DNA from: JAVXAG01 sp036660615
GTDB lineage: Bacteria; Bacillota; Clostridia; Peptostreptococcales; Anaerovoracaceae
Direction: 5' to 3'
Assembly (NCBI GenBank): GCA_036660615.1
Contig: JAVXAG010000003.1
Coordinates: 1 to 38,655, forward strand
DNA: 38,655 bases
Shown here: positions 7,934-17,287 of the stretch, piece by piece
How positions within the stretch are numbered: the stretch's first letter is position 1
How the letters are laid out: each line of letters starts with the position of its first letter
Program-made: the position numbers and the translations under genes
Notes under the pieces: model-generated
What the model was told of the DNA's origin: nothing
The model's input: only the letters and a program-made list of their open reading frames with translations
Databases searched by the model: none

Positions 7934-8652
7934 TGAATATTTATGAAACAAAACCTATAAAAGATATAATCCAAGGCAATTCTTATGTAGGTAGAGGGAT
8001 TATTATAGGAAAAACTAAAGACAGCACAAAAGCTGCCATTGCATATTTTATTATGGGTAGAAGCGAAAACAGTAGAAACAGAGTTTTCGTGGAAAAAGGC
8101 AACAATTTGATGATTAAACCTTTTGATGAGTCAAAAGTGGAAGATCCTTCTTTGATAATTTATTATCCTATAAGAGAATATGAAAATAAATTAATTGTCA
8201 CAAACGGCGATCAAACTGACACAATTTATAATGATTTAAAGGTGAACAAAACCTTTGAATCAGCTTTGGATACAAGAGAATTTGAACCAGATGGTCCTAA
8301 CTGGACACCTAGAGTAAGCGGTATTCTAGACTTTTCAGCTGATGATTTTTCATACAAAATGAGCATTTTGAAAAGTGCAGATCCTGAAGGTACTGCTTGT
8401 AATAGATTCTATTTCTCATATAAAAGTTTGTCGGGGGTTGGCCATTTTATTCATACATATGTCAAAGATGGAAATCCAATACCTACTTTTCAGGGTGAAC
8501 CAGAAAGAGTTGAAATTCCAAACGATATCGACGATTTTACAAATGAAATTTGGCACAATCTTGATGATAATAACAAAATATCTCTTTATGTGAGATATAT
8601 AGATTTGAATACAAATAAAGTTGAAAATAGATTAATTAATAAGAATAAATAG
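7933..8652 (+). CDS. purO: IMP cyclohydrolase, PurO type
   Basis: Closes FAICAR to IMP, the last step of the pathway. It does not resemble the N-terminal domain of the usual bifunctional PurH. It matches the archaeal-type IMP cyclohydrolase (PurO) family: GNSYVGRGIIIGK at the N-terminus, the NSRNR segment near residue 46, SLIIYYPIRE, and TNGDQTDTI at residues 90-98, which is the strongest shared motif. The 239 residues are slightly longer than archaeal PurO. It shares one base with the purN stop and is followed 9 bases later by the formyltransferase, so the two together replace PurH. The family assignment is from recognised motifs; the reaction is inferred from the family and context. Confidence 0.88.
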   Translation: MNIYETKPIKDIIQGNSYVGRGIIIGKTKDSTKAAIAYFIMGRSENSRNRVFVEKGNNLMIKPFDESKVEDPSLIIYYPIREYENKLIVTNGDQTDTIYNDLKVNKTFESALDTREFEPDGPNWTPRVSGILDFSADDFSYKMSILKSADPEGTACNRFYFSYKSLSGVGHFIHTYVKDGNPIPTFQGEPERVEIPNDIDDFTNEIWHNLDDNNKISLYVRYIDLNTNKVENRLINKNK

Positions 8653-8661
8653 GAGGAGTAT

Positions 8662-9846
8662 ATGAAGCAATTTGAATTAAAATACGGGTGCAACCCCAAC
8701 CAAAAACCATCGATGATTTTAATGGCAGATGGTTCGGATTTGCCAGTGAAAATAATAAATGGCAAGCCAGGATATATAAATTTCCTAGATGCCTTTAACA
8801 GTTGGCAATTAGTAAAAGAAATTAAAGACAGTTTGGGACTTCCAGCTGCAACTTCTTTTAAACACGTCAGTCCAACGGCAGCGGCTGTTGGAATTCCAAT
8901 GAGCGATACTCTAAAAAAAGCTTGTTTTGTCGATGATATAGAAGGTCTTGACGAATCTCCACTTGCTATGGCTTATGCAAGAGCAAGAGGAACTGATAGA
9001 ATGTCCTCATTTGGTGACTGGATTGCATTAAGTGATATTTGTGATGAAACGACTGCTACCATTATAAAAAGGGAAGTTTCTGATGGTATTATTGCTCCGG
9101 GTTATACAGAAAAAGCTTTGGAGATACTTAAGTCAAAGAAAAAAGGAAACTATAATATTGTTCAGATTGACCCTTCATATGTACCAGAGGAAATCGAGAG
9201 AAAACAAGTATTTGGAATTACTTTTGAACAGAAACGAAATGACTTTTTAATTACAGCTGATTTATTAAATGATTTCGCAACAAAAAATAAAGAGTTGTCA
9301 GATGAAGCCAAAAGAGATTTAATTATTGCATTAATTACATTAAAATATACTCAATCAAATTCTGTTGCATTTGCAAAAGATGGACAGACCATTGGCGTTG
9401 GTGCTGGTCAACAATCAAGGATTCACTGTACAAGACTAGCTGGAAATAAAGCCGATATTTGGCACTTAAGACAACATAAAAAAGTAATTGATTTACCTTT
9501 CTTAGAAACGGTTAAAAGACCTGATAGAGATAATACAATCGACACATATATTTCTGATGAATGGGAAGATGTGCTAAAAGATGGAGTTTGGCAGACATTG
9601 TTTTCTCAAAAGCCAGAACCTTTTACAAAGGCAGAACAAAGAGAATATCTTGATACAATAACAGGAGTTTCTCTTGGAAGCGATGCTTTTTTCCCATTTG
9701 GTGATAATATTGAAAGAGCTGCAAAGAGTGGAGTTTCATATATTGCTGAGCCTGGCGGTTCTGTTAGAGATGACAATGTTATTGAAGTTTGCGATAAGTA
9801 TGGAATGGTTGCAGTATTTACTGGACTTAGATTGTTCCATCACTAA
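8662..9846 (+). CDS. stand-alone AICAR formyltransferase (PurH C-domain type)
   Basis: Converts AICAR to FAICAR with 10-formyltetrahydrofolate. It corresponds to only the transformylase half of PurH: LKYGCNPNQKP at residues 5-15 replaces the usual LRYGxNPHQ, FKHVSPTAAAVG near residue 70 carries the catalytic Lys-His pair, and the C-terminal segment DAFFPFGDNIERAAKSG followed by SYIAEPGGSVRDD is the family signature. At 394 residues it lacks any IMP cyclohydrolase domain, which is supplied by the preceding gene. This stand-alone form is sometimes called PurV. AGGAGG lies 7 bases before the ATG. purD follows 17 bases after the stop. Confidence 0.93.
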   Translation: MKQFELKYGCNPNQKPSMILMADGSDLPVKIINGKPGYINFLDAFNSWQLVKEIKDSLGLPAATSFKHVSPTAAAVGIPMSDTLKKACFVDDIEGLDESPLAMAYARARGTDRMSSFGDWIALSDICDETTATIIKREVSDGIIAPGYTEKALEILKSKKKGNYNIVQIDPSYVPEEIERKQVFGITFEQKRNDFLITADLLNDFATKNKELSDEAKRDLIIALITLKYTQSNSVAFAKDGQTIGVGAGQQSRIHCTRLAGNKADIWHLRQHKKVIDLPFLETVKRPDRDNTIDTYISDEWEDVLKDGVWQTLFSQKPEPFTKAEQREYLDTITGVSLGSDAFFPFGDNIERAAKSGVSYIAEPGGSVRDDNVIEVCDKYGMVAVFTGLRLFHH

Positions 9847-9863
9847 AATAGGAGAATATAATT

Positions 9864-11132
9864 ATGAAAGTACTAGTTGTCGGAGGTGGTGGCAGAGAAC
9901 ATGCTATCATCAAAAAAATTAAGAAAAGTCCTTTAGTTTCGGAAATATTTGCTTTGCCTGGAAACGGTGGTATAGCAAAAGATGCAACTTGTGTGGATAT
10001 AGGCGCCAAAGAACTTGATAAGATCGTAAGTTTTGCCACAGAAAAGGCAATTGACTTTGCAATTGTTGCACCTGATGATCCACTGGTTCTAGGACTTGTC
10101 GACCTGCTTGAAGGAAAAAATATACCTTGCTTTGGCCCTAAGAAAGCTGCTGCAATAATCGAAGGAAGCAAAGTGTTTTCAAAAGATTTGATGGAAAAAT
10201 ATAAAATTCCTACTGCCGGTTATGCATCATTTACTGATATGAACAAAGCACTAGCATACCTTGATAGTGGCAAGATTCCAGTAGTTGTAAAGGCTGATGG
10301 TTTGGCTCTTGGAAAAGGCGTAATTATTGCTGAAACTATTGAGGAAGCCAAGAATGCAGTCCACTCTATGATGGAGGACAAAGTCTTTGGTGACAGTGGC
10401 AATCAAGTGGTTATCGAAGAATTTTTAACTGGCCCTGAAGTATCGGTACTTTCTTTTACAGATGGAAAAACATTGATTCCAATGGTTTCATCTATGGATC
10501 ATAAGAGAGCTTTAGATGGAGACAAGGGATTAAATACAGGTGGAATGGGTACAATCGCACCTAATCCATATTATACAAAAGAAATAGCTGACAAATGTAT
10601 GGAAACCATTTTTATTCCAACAATGGAAGCTATGAATGCTGAAAATAGAAGCTTTTCCGGATGTTTATACTTTGGCTTAATGCTTACATCACAAGGACCA
10701 AAAGTAATAGAATACAATTGTAGATTTGGAGATCCTGAAACTCAAGTGGTTTTACCACTTTTGGATAGTGATTTAATGGAAATTATGATCCATGTTTCCA
10801 ATGGGACTCTGGATAAAGCCAAGGTTGACTTTGCTGATGATGCGGCTTGTTGTGTTGTTATGGCATCTGCCGGTTATCCAACTAGTTATGAAAAGGGCTT
10901 TGAAATTACTATTCCAAATGATGTCAATGATGTTTATGTAGCTGGTGCAAAGATTGAAAATGGCAAGTTACTTACTAATGGCGGACGTGTTCTGGGAGTT
11001 ACTGAACGTGGTAAAAACATTAATGAAGCCATTAACAAAGCTTATGAATCAGTAAAAAAAGTTACTTTTAAAGACGCTTATTATAGAAATGACATTGGTC
11101 AAAACGCGCTTAAAGCATTGGAGGTAAAATAA
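9864..11132 (+). CDS. purD: GAR synthetase
   Basis: ATP-grasp ligase that joins phosphoribosylamine and glycine. The 422 residues are typical. The N-terminal MKVLVVGGGGREHAI loop begins the PurD N domain, the ATP-grasp core includes VVKADGLALGKGV near residue 141, and the signature NCRFGDPETQ is near residue 290. The stop shares a base with the purL start (TAATG), so the two are coupled. It acts second in the pathway although it is encoded eighth. Confidence 0.97.
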   Translation: MKVLVVGGGGREHAIIKKIKKSPLVSEIFALPGNGGIAKDATCVDIGAKELDKIVSFATEKAIDFAIVAPDDPLVLGLVDLLEGKNIPCFGPKKAAAIIEGSKVFSKDLMEKYKIPTAGYASFTDMNKALAYLDSGKIPVVVKADGLALGKGVIIAETIEEAKNAVHSMMEDKVFGDSGNQVVIEEFLTGPEVSVLSFTDGKTLIPMVSSMDHKRALDGDKGLNTGGMGTIAPNPYYTKEIADKCMETIFIPTMEAMNAENRSFSGCLYFGLMLTSQGPKVIEYNCRFGDPETQVVLPLLDSDLMEIMIHVSNGTLDKAKVDFADDAACCVVMASAGYPTSYEKGFEITIPNDVNDVYVAGAKIENGKLLTNGGRVLGVTERGKNINEAINKAYESVKKVTFKDAYYRNDIGQNALKALEVK

Positions 11133-14100
11133 TGGTTTACAGAATTTACGTGGAAAAAAAGTCCGAATTTGCAAATGAAGCAAAGTCTCTGAAAAATGAC
11201 ATTACAAAATTGCTACAGATAAACAGGCTGAAAGAACTACGTGTTGTCAATAGGTACGATGTAGAAAACCTTGATAAAGAATTGTTTGACTATGCAGTAA
11301 CCACAGTCTTTTCTGAGCCACAAGTAGATATGGCAAAGGATAAAGTTGATTTATCAACCAGTGACTTTGTATTTGCAGTAGAGTATTTACCTGGACAGTT
11401 TGACCAGCGTGCAAACTCAGCTGCAGAATGCATTCAAATTATCTCAAAAGGGGAAAGACCTACAGTAAAAACTGCCAAAGTATATATGCTTTCTGGCCCA
11501 TTGACTCCAAATGACGTAGAAGAAATAAAGAAATATGTAATAAATCCTGTAGAGGCAAGGGAAGCATCTCTTGACGAATATTCTACTTTAAAAGTTGATT
11601 ATGAAATCCCAACTACTGTAAAAACATTGGATGGCTTTTGTCAGTTGACGGAAGAACAGTTATCCGACTTTATTGGAGAATATGGTCTTGCTATGGATCT
11701 TGCAGATATTCAATTCTGCCAAGACTATTTTAAGAGTGAAAAGCGAAATCCGACTATTACAGAAATCAAAGTAATAGATACATACTGGTCGGATCACTGC
11801 AGACACACTACTTTTAATACGACTATTGATAGTGTCAAATTTTCTGATCCAACAGTTCAAAAGACTTATGATGATTATATTGAAACTAGGAAAGAAATTG
11901 GAAGAACCAAACCAATCAATCTAATGGATATTGGCACAATTGCAGCAAAGTATTTAAAGTCAAAAGGCGCAATGACAAAATTAGATGAATCGGAAGAAAT
12001 CAATGCTTGCACAGTGAAAATTGACGTAAACGTTGATGGAAATACAGAGCAATGGTTGTTGTTATTTAAGAATGAAACACATAATCATCCAACGGAAATA
12101 GAGCCATTTGGTGGCGCGGCTACTTGTGTTGGTGGTGCAATTAGAGATCCTCTTTCGGGAAGAAGCTACGTTTATTCTGCAATGAGAGTAACTGGTGCTG
12201 CTGATCCACTAAAACCGGTTTCTGAGACGCTGAAGGGAAAACTTCCTCAAAGAAAGATAGTTACTACTGCTGCAAACGGTTACAGTTCTTATGGCAATCA
12301 AATAGGATTGGCCACTGGACAGGTAGATGAAATTTATCACGACGGATATGTTGCAAAACGTATGGAAATCGGCGCAGTAGTCGGTGCTGCTCCTGCAATA
12401 AATGTTAGACGAGAAAGACCGATAGATGGTGATATTGTAATCCTAATTGGTGGAAAAACCGGAAGAGATGGTTGCGGTGGTGCAACTGGTTCCTCCAAAT
12501 CCCATACTCTTGAATCACTGGAAACTTGTGGGGCAGAAGTTCAAAAAGGAAATGCTCCTGAGGAGAGAAAATTACAAAGATTATTTAGAAACGAAGTAGC
12601 TGCAAAGCTAATAAAGAGATGTAATGACTTTGGTGCTGGCGGTGTTTCTGTTGCAATAGGCGAACTTGCTGATGGACTTGAAATAAACTTGAATGCTGTT
12701 CCAAAGAAATATGATGGTCTTGATGGTACAGAACTAGCTATTAGTGAATCACAAGAAAGAATGGCAGTAGTCGTTGCAAAAGAAGATGTAGACAAATTCT
12801 GCAAACTAGCTGAGGGTGAAAATCTTGAGGCTTCTATAGTAGCTGAAGTAAAAGATAGAGCGTATTTGACAATGGAGTGGAATGGAAACAAAATAGTCAA
12901 TATTTCCAGAGAATTCTTGGATTCCAATGGTGCTGAAAAGCATATTGACATTGAAATTCCAATGCATACAGCTTTTGAAAAAGGCGAATTTGAGGACTTT
13001 AAGGGTGACTATAAAAAACTAGTGGGTGACATTAATGTTTGCTCAAAGAGAGGCCTTTCTGAAAGGTTCGACTCGACTATTGGTGCAGGAACGGTATTGA
13101 TGCCATTTGGTGGTGAAAAACAGCGAACTCCAATCCAAGCAATGGTCAATTTGATTCCTGTAGAGAAAAAACATACTACAACTTGCTCTATGATGGCATG
13201 GGGATACAACCCATATATAGCAATAAACAGCCCATATCACAGTGCATATTTGGCAGTAGTCGAATCTGTATCCAAGCTGATTGCAACGGGTGCAAAGTTT
13301 GAAGATGTGTATTTAACGTTCCAAGAGTATTTCGAAAAACCTATGAGAGATGGCAAACGATGGGGGAAACCTTTGGCTGCAATCTTAGGTGCTTTCAAAG
13401 CCCAAAAAGAACTGGGAATCGCAGCTATTGGTGGAAAAGACTCTATGAGTGGAACTTTTGAGGACATAAATGTTCCTCCAACATTAGTATCTTTTGCAGT
13501 TACTACGGAAGAGATGAAAAACATTATTTCACCTGATTTTAAGAGTGCTAACCATAAAGTTATTATGTTAACTCCTAGTGCTGACCACGAAGGTTTGCCA
13601 ACAGGGGAAGGTTTAATCAAAGTATATAATATAGTTAATGAATTGATTAGTTCAGGTAAAGCCATAAGTGGCTATACACCTACTTTTGGCGGAATAGCGG
13701 AAGCTGTTCTAAAAATGTGCCTTGGTAATGAACTGGGATTTGAATATGATGACAAAATCTCAGGGAAAGAACTGTTCGAATATGCATATGGTTCATTTAT
13801 TCTTGAACTTACAGATGATGCAATCACTTGCAATTGCAATGATTTAGTAGACTGTAAGGTACTTGGCAGAACTGTTTCGGATAAGAAGATTTCTCTGGGT
13901 AACGACTCTGTTACTTTAGACGAGTTAACACAGACATATGAAAACAAGCTGGAATCAATCTATACTTGTAATATAAAATCACAGCAGGAAGAAGTTGAAA
14001 CTTTCACTTATGAATCGAAGAAAAAACTTCACGCTAAGGAAAAGATTAAAACTCCAAAGGTTCTAATTCCAGTATTCCCAGGTACAAACTGTGAATACGA

Positions 14101-14848
14101 TTCAGCAAAGGCATTTCGAGATGCTGGTGCAGAACCTGAGATATTTGTTATAAACAACTTATCAGCTAAATCTGTTGCTAAATCTGTTGAGGATTTTGCA
14201 GCAAAAGTCAGAGAATCACAAATTATATTTATTCCAGGTGGTTTCTCTGGAGGTGATGAACCTGATGGTTCAGGCAAATTCATTACTGCTTTCTTTAGAA
14301 ATACTGAAATAAAAGAAGCTGTAACTGATTTAATTGATAATAGAGATGGCTTAATGGCAGGTGTTTGCAACGGTTTCCAAGCTTTAATTAAATTAGGTTT
14401 GGTTCCTTATGGAAAGATTGTTGATACTGACGAAAACTGTCCAACTCTAACTTTCAATGAAATTGCTCGTCACCAATCAAAACTCGTTAGGACTCGAATA
14501 GCTTCTAACAAATCGCCATGGTTAGCAAACACAAAACCTGGACATATATATACTGTTCCAATTTCACATGGAGAGGGAAGGTTCATAGCTGATCCAAATC
14601 TTATTAAGGAATTGGCTAAAAATGGACAAATAATAACTCAATATGTGGATTTAGATGGAAACACTACAAGTGATGTTCAATTTAATCCAAATGGTTCATT
14701 TGCTGCAATAGAAGGAATAATTTCACCAGATGGAAGAATTCTAGGCAAAATGGGACACTCAGAAAGAATTGGCAATGGATTATACAAAAACGTTCCAGGT
14801 ACATTTGACATGGAAATGTTTAAATCTGCAGTAGAATATTTTAAATAG
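11132..14848 (+). CDS. purL: FGAM synthetase, single-chain (PurL-PurQ fusion)
   Basis: Converts FGAR to FGAM using glutamine and ATP. At 1238 residues it is the large one-chain form, with a PurS-like N-terminal region, two AIRS-type halves (HSDHCRHTTF-like motif SDHCRHTTFNT near residue 215 and KNETHNHPTEIEPFGGAAT near residue 312) and a C-terminal glutaminase. The glutaminase nucleophile is Cys1079 in GVCNGFQAL, and the His-x-Glu dyad is His1209/Glu1211 in GHSERIG. No separate purS or purQ is needed or present. It is the last gene of the operon, followed by a terminator 43 bases downstream. The start overlaps the purD stop by one base. Confidence 0.97.
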   Translation: MVYRIYVEKKSEFANEAKSLKNDITKLLQINRLKELRVVNRYDVENLDKELFDYAVTTVFSEPQVDMAKDKVDLSTSDFVFAVEYLPGQFDQRANSAAECIQIISKGERPTVKTAKVYMLSGPLTPNDVEEIKKYVINPVEAREASLDEYSTLKVDYEIPTTVKTLDGFCQLTEEQLSDFIGEYGLAMDLADIQFCQDYFKSEKRNPTITEIKVIDTYWSDHCRHTTFNTTIDSVKFSDPTVQKTYDDYIETRKEIGRTKPINLMDIGTIAAKYLKSKGAMTKLDESEEINACTVKIDVNVDGNTEQWLLLFKNETHNHPTEIEPFGGAATCVGGAIRDPLSGRSYVYSAMRVTGAADPLKPVSETLKGKLPQRKIVTTAANGYSSYGNQIGLATGQVDEIYHDGYVAKRMEIGAVVGAAPAINVRRERPIDGDIVILIGGKTGRDGCGGATGSSKSHTLESLETCGAEVQKGNAPEERKLQRLFRNEVAAKLIKRCNDFGAGGVSVAIGELADGLEINLNAVPKKYDGLDGTELAISESQERMAVVVAKEDVDKFCKLAEGENLEASIVAEVKDRAYLTMEWNGNKIVNISREFLDSNGAEKHIDIEIPMHTAFEKGEFEDFKGDYKKLVGDINVCSKRGLSERFDSTIGAGTVLMPFGGEKQRTPIQAMVNLIPVEKKHTTTCSMMAWGYNPYIAINSPYHSAYLAVVESVSKLIATGAKFEDVYLTFQEYFEKPMRDGKRWGKPLAAILGAFKAQKELGIAAIGGKDSMSGTFEDINVPPTLVSFAVTTEEMKNIISPDFKSANHKVIMLTPSADHEGLPTGEGLIKVYNIVNELISSGKAISGYTPTFGGIAEAVLKMCLGNELGFEYDDKISGKELFEYAYGSFILELTDDAITCNCNDLVDCKVLGRTVSDKKISLGNDSVTLDELTQTYENKLESIYTCNIKSQQEEVETFTYESKKKLHAKEKIKTPKVLIPVFPGTNCEYDSAKAFRDAGAEPEIFVINNLSAKSVAKSVEDFAAKVRESQIIFIPGGFSGGDEPDGSGKFITAFFRNTEIKEAVTDLIDNRDGLMAGVCNGFQALIKLGLVPYGKIVDTDENCPTLTFNEIARHQSKLVRTRIASNKSPWLANTKPGHIYTVPISHGEGRFIADPNLIKELAKNGQIITQYVDLDGNTTSDVQFNPNGSFAAIEGIISPDGRILGKMGHSERIGNGLYKNVPGTFDMEMFKSAVEYFK

Positions 14849-14890
14849 TTTCCTGCGGAATAGCAGAAATAAGGTAATAGAAATAAGTTA

Positions 14891-14928
14891 CAATAGGTTA
14901 TCTTCGGCTGGAGATAGCCTATTGTTTT
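14891..14928 (+). terminator. terminator after the pur operon
   Basis: CAATAGGTTATCT pairs with AGATAGCCTATTG over 13 bp with one G-U pair and an 8-base loop, followed by TTTT. It closes the purine operon 42 bases after purL. The next gene begins only 13 bases further on, with its ribosome-binding site immediately after the T run, so that gene may rely on read-through. Confidence 0.8.
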
Positions 14929-14941
14929 AAGGAAAGAGTTT

Positions 14942-15673
14942 ATGAAAAATTTAAAAATTGACTGTGAAAATTGTTGTGGCCTATGTTGTGTATCTCTATT
15001 TTTTGCAAAAGTTGATGGTTTCCCATATGACAAAGACGCTGGACTGCCATGTAAAAATATGGATGAGTATTTTAAATGTAAAATACACAGTGAATTGGTT
15101 TCAAAAGAGATGAAGGGTTGCTTATCATTTGATTGTTTTGGGGCAGGGCAGAAGGTTACAGCTTTATATAAGGGACTGAATTGGTCCAAAACCCCTGAAA
15201 TTGCTCAGGAAATGTTCTTGGTATTTAATATTATGCAACAGTTAAATCAGATGCTTTGGTATCTAAAACAGGCTGATTTGGAGGAGTTATCCGACGAAAT
15301 TGAAGTCCTAACAAACTTGTCCCCAAAAGAGCTGGCAAAACTGGAACTTGAAAAATATCACAAGATAGTATATTCGGAGCTAAAAGAAATAGTTCAACCA
15401 AAAGGTGAGCCTAAAATCTTATTTGGAAAGGATTTTGGTCGCAGCAATTTAGATGGCGAAGATTTTTCGGGAGCTTACCTTATAGCTTCCAATCTGGAAG
15501 GCTGTTCTCTTGATTCTACAATTTTTCTTGGTGCTGATATGAGAGATGTAAATATAAGAAATACTGATCTTTCAAAAGCCCGTTTTTTAACGCAATGGCA
15601 AATTAATTCAGCAAAGGGAAATAAGGACACAAAATTACCAGCTGAGTTATCTATGCCAATAACTTATGTTTAG
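14942..15673 (+). CDS. Cys-rich pentapeptide-repeat protein
   Basis: Function unknown. It belongs to a recognisable Firmicute/Actinobacterial family that combines an N-terminal Cys cluster with a C-terminal pentapeptide-repeat helix. The cluster has CENCCGLCC at residues 8-16, then single Cys residues near 37, 46, 60 and 65, ending in CLSFDCFGAGQKV. The spacing suggests a bound metal or Fe-S centre, which is inference. A helical linker occupies residues 80-155. The pentapeptide repeats run from about residue 162 (FGRSNLDGEDFSGAYL) to 215 and would form roughly two to three coils of a right-handed beta-helix. No signal peptide or membrane segment is visible. The gene follows the pur terminator and precedes a membrane protease gene by 30 bases. 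Confidence 0.85.
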   Translation: MKNLKIDCENCCGLCCVSLFFAKVDGFPYDKDAGLPCKNMDEYFKCKIHSELVSKEMKGCLSFDCFGAGQKVTALYKGLNWSKTPEIAQEMFLVFNIMQQLNQMLWYLKQADLEELSDEIEVLTNLSPKELAKLELEKYHKIVYSELKEIVQPKGEPKILFGKDFGRSNLDGEDFSGAYLIASNLEGCSLDSTIFLGADMRDVNIRNTDLSKARFLTQWQINSAKGNKDTKLPAELSMPITYV

Positions 15674-15703
15674 CAATTGGAGTGGGAGATAGGGGATACA
15701 ATA

Positions 15704-16381
15704 ATGAAACAAAAAAACAAGGTAATAACTATATTGACACTTATAATTATTTGTGTTATCTTTATGGCTATTGTTGATGGAATAATTAGACCAACCTATG
15801 GGATAAAATCATTAATTAAAATTGTTTTATTTCTAGGTAGCCCAATTATTTATTCGTTTATTGACAGGGATTTTTCTATTAAACAGCTTTTAACACCAAA
15901 CAAAAAGGGATTTTTAGCATCATTTTGTCTTGGTCTAGCTGTATACGCAGTGATATTAGGCTCATATTTTCTGTTTAGAGGAGTTTTCGACTTTTCTGGA
16001 ATAACTGAGTCACTAACAGAAAACATCGGTGTAACAGGTAATAATTTTGTCTTTGTTGCCATTTACATATCCTTTGCAAACTCACTGTTAGAAGAATTCT
16101 TCTTTAGAGGATTTGCTTTTTTAACACTAAAGAATTTAGTAGGAAGAAAAAGGGCATATGTGTTCAGCTCAGTTGTTTTCGCCATGTATCATATATGGAT
16201 GATGGTGGGTTGGTTCTCCATAATGGTTTTCTTACTTGCTATGATTGGATTAGTGGCAGGGGCAATGATATTTAACTATCTAAATGAAAAAAACAATAAC
16301 ATATATTCATCATGGATGGTTCATATGTTTGCGAATTTTGCAATAAACACAATAGGTTTTATATTGTTCGGAATAATATAG
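15704..16381 (+). CDS. CPBP family intramembrane metalloprotease
   Basis: Integral membrane protein of the CAAX protease/bacteriocin-processing (CPBP, Abi) family. The 225 residues contain about six to seven hydrophobic segments. The family motifs are visible: EEFFFRG (Glu-Glu-x3-Arg) near residue 135 and FAMYHIW near residue 165 with a metal-binding His, followed by a distal NxxxSS-type segment. The substrate is unknown; relatives act in prenyl-protein processing or bacteriocin self-immunity, but no bacteriocin gene is nearby. I chose the ATG at 15704, preceded by AGGGG, rather than the upstream TTG at 15677. It probably shares a transcript with its two neighbours. Confidence 0.88.
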   Translation: MKQKNKVITILTLIIICVIFMAIVDGIIRPTYGIKSLIKIVLFLGSPIIYSFIDRDFSIKQLLTPNKKGFLASFCLGLAVYAVILGSYFLFRGVFDFSGITESLTENIGVTGNNFVFVAIYISFANSLLEEFFFRGFAFLTLKNLVGRKRAYVFSSVVFAMYHIWMMVGWFSIMVFLLAMIGLVAGAMIFNYLNEKNNNIYSSWMVHMFANFAINTIGFILFGII

Positions 16382-16420
16382 AACTTAAAATTAATATAAG
16401 AATTAGAGGGGGAACAGAAT

Positions 16421-16897
16421 ATGAATACAAGATATAAATTAGTAATGAGCCAAGTAATGTTACCACATCAGGCAAATGTTGCCGGTAATGTACATGGCGG
16501 AGAAATAATGAAATTTATGGATACTGCAGCGGGAGCTTGTGCAATGAAATATGCAAAAGGGAACTGTGTAACTGCTAGAGTAGATGAGCTAGTGTTTCAT
16601 CTACCAATTTTTGTAGGTGCTTTGGTGACCTGCACAGCTTCGGTAGTCTATGTGGGCAACACATCGATGGATGTTTATGTTGAAGTTGAATCCGAAGACA
16701 TGGAATCCAGCCATGGCGCAGAAATTGCGCTATCGGCACATTTTACAATGGTATGTATGAATAAAACAGGTAGACCTCAAAGTGTACCATCATATGCACC
16801 AGAAACAGAGGATGAAAAAGTTTTATATAATGCAGCGCTAGAACGAGTTGCTGCTATTAAAAAAGCTAGACCAAATCCAAATTGCAAAACTGTATAA
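16421..16897 (+). CDS. acyl-CoA thioesterase, YkhA/YciA-like hotdog family
   Basis: Likely hydrolyses acyl-CoA to free acid and CoA in the cytoplasm. The 158 residues form a single hotdog domain: PHQANVAGNVHGGEIMKFMDTAAGA at residues 13-37 holds the catalytic-region Gly-x-x-His-Gly-Gly signature and the long helix, and a strand with CVTARVDELVFHLPI follows. A short charged C-terminal tail ends ARPNPNCKTV. The start has an AGAGGGGGAA ribosome-binding site. The preferred acyl chain cannot be read from the sequence. It is the last + strand gene before a convergent intergenic region with terminator hairpins. Confidence 0.92.
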   Translation: MNTRYKLVMSQVMLPHQANVAGNVHGGEIMKFMDTAAGACAMKYAKGNCVTARVDELVFHLPIFVGALVTCTASVVYVGNTSMDVYVEVESEDMESSHGAEIALSAHFTMVCMNKTGRPQSVPSYAPETEDEKVLYNAALERVAAIKKARPNPNCKTV

Positions 16898-16927
16898 ATT
16901 TGATATATGCAAATCATACTTTATATG

Positions 16928-16954
16928 AAAAGGGGCTATGAAAATAGTCCTTTT
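16928..16954. terminator. hairpin with GAAA loop after the thioesterase gene
   Basis: AAAAGGGGCTAT pairs with ATAGTCCTTTT around a GAAA tetraloop, with one G-U pair and one bulged G. A-tract and T-tract ends make it terminator-like on either strand. It begins 31 bases after the thioesterase stop. Confidence 0.5.
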
Positions 16955-16965
16955 GAAATAGCTAT

Positions 16966-17001
16966 AACTATTCCTAAAAACATAATTTTGGGAATAGTTT
17001 T
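16966..17001. terminator. strong bidirectional terminator hairpin
   Basis: AACTATTCCTAAAA pairs with TTTTGGGAATAGTT over 14 bp with one G-U pair and a 6-base ACATAA loop, followed by TTTT. It could stop + strand transcription from the thioesterase gene and - strand transcription coming through the YneA-like gene. Confidence 0.7.
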
Positions 17002-17015
17002 CATCTATTAAATCA

Positions 17016-17059
17016 GGAAACACCTTAAAATCAGTCTTTTAACCCTTTATGATGTTTCC
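17016..17059. other. stem-loop of unknown role
   Basis: GGAAACA (17016-17022) pairs with TGTTTCC (17053-17059), and inside it TTAAAA (17025-17030) pairs with TTTTAA (17037-17042) around a 6-base loop. The inner and outer stems are joined by an asymmetric internal loop. It may be part of a small RNA or a further terminator for - strand transcripts. Confidence 0.35.
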
Positions 17060-17119
17060 ACGCAATTATAACATTGTATAATTTTTTATTCTATTAATTA
17101 TTTATTATAATATAGTTAT

Positions 17120-17239
17120 TTAGTTATGCCCCAGTTTTATATAATTATCTTTTGTTACTTTTCTATTATAACTTTCCGTAGTATCTTCTGATATTATATC
17201 CGCTATATTATTTAACGCATTTTTTTATTGATTACTCAT
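17120..17239 (-). pseudogene. possible degraded coding remnant
   Basis: One - strand frame reads MSNQ, a stop, then KNALNNIADIISEDT-type sequence and ends KLGHN-stop. The composition looks more protein-like than the surrounding AT-rich DNA, but there is no ribosome-binding site, the start is cut off by an in-frame stop, and no family is recognised. It may equally be chance. Confidence 0.15.
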
Positions 17240-17287
17240 TATCATACTATATCATGCTATGGTTTTATTCTATATTAAAGTTTTTAG

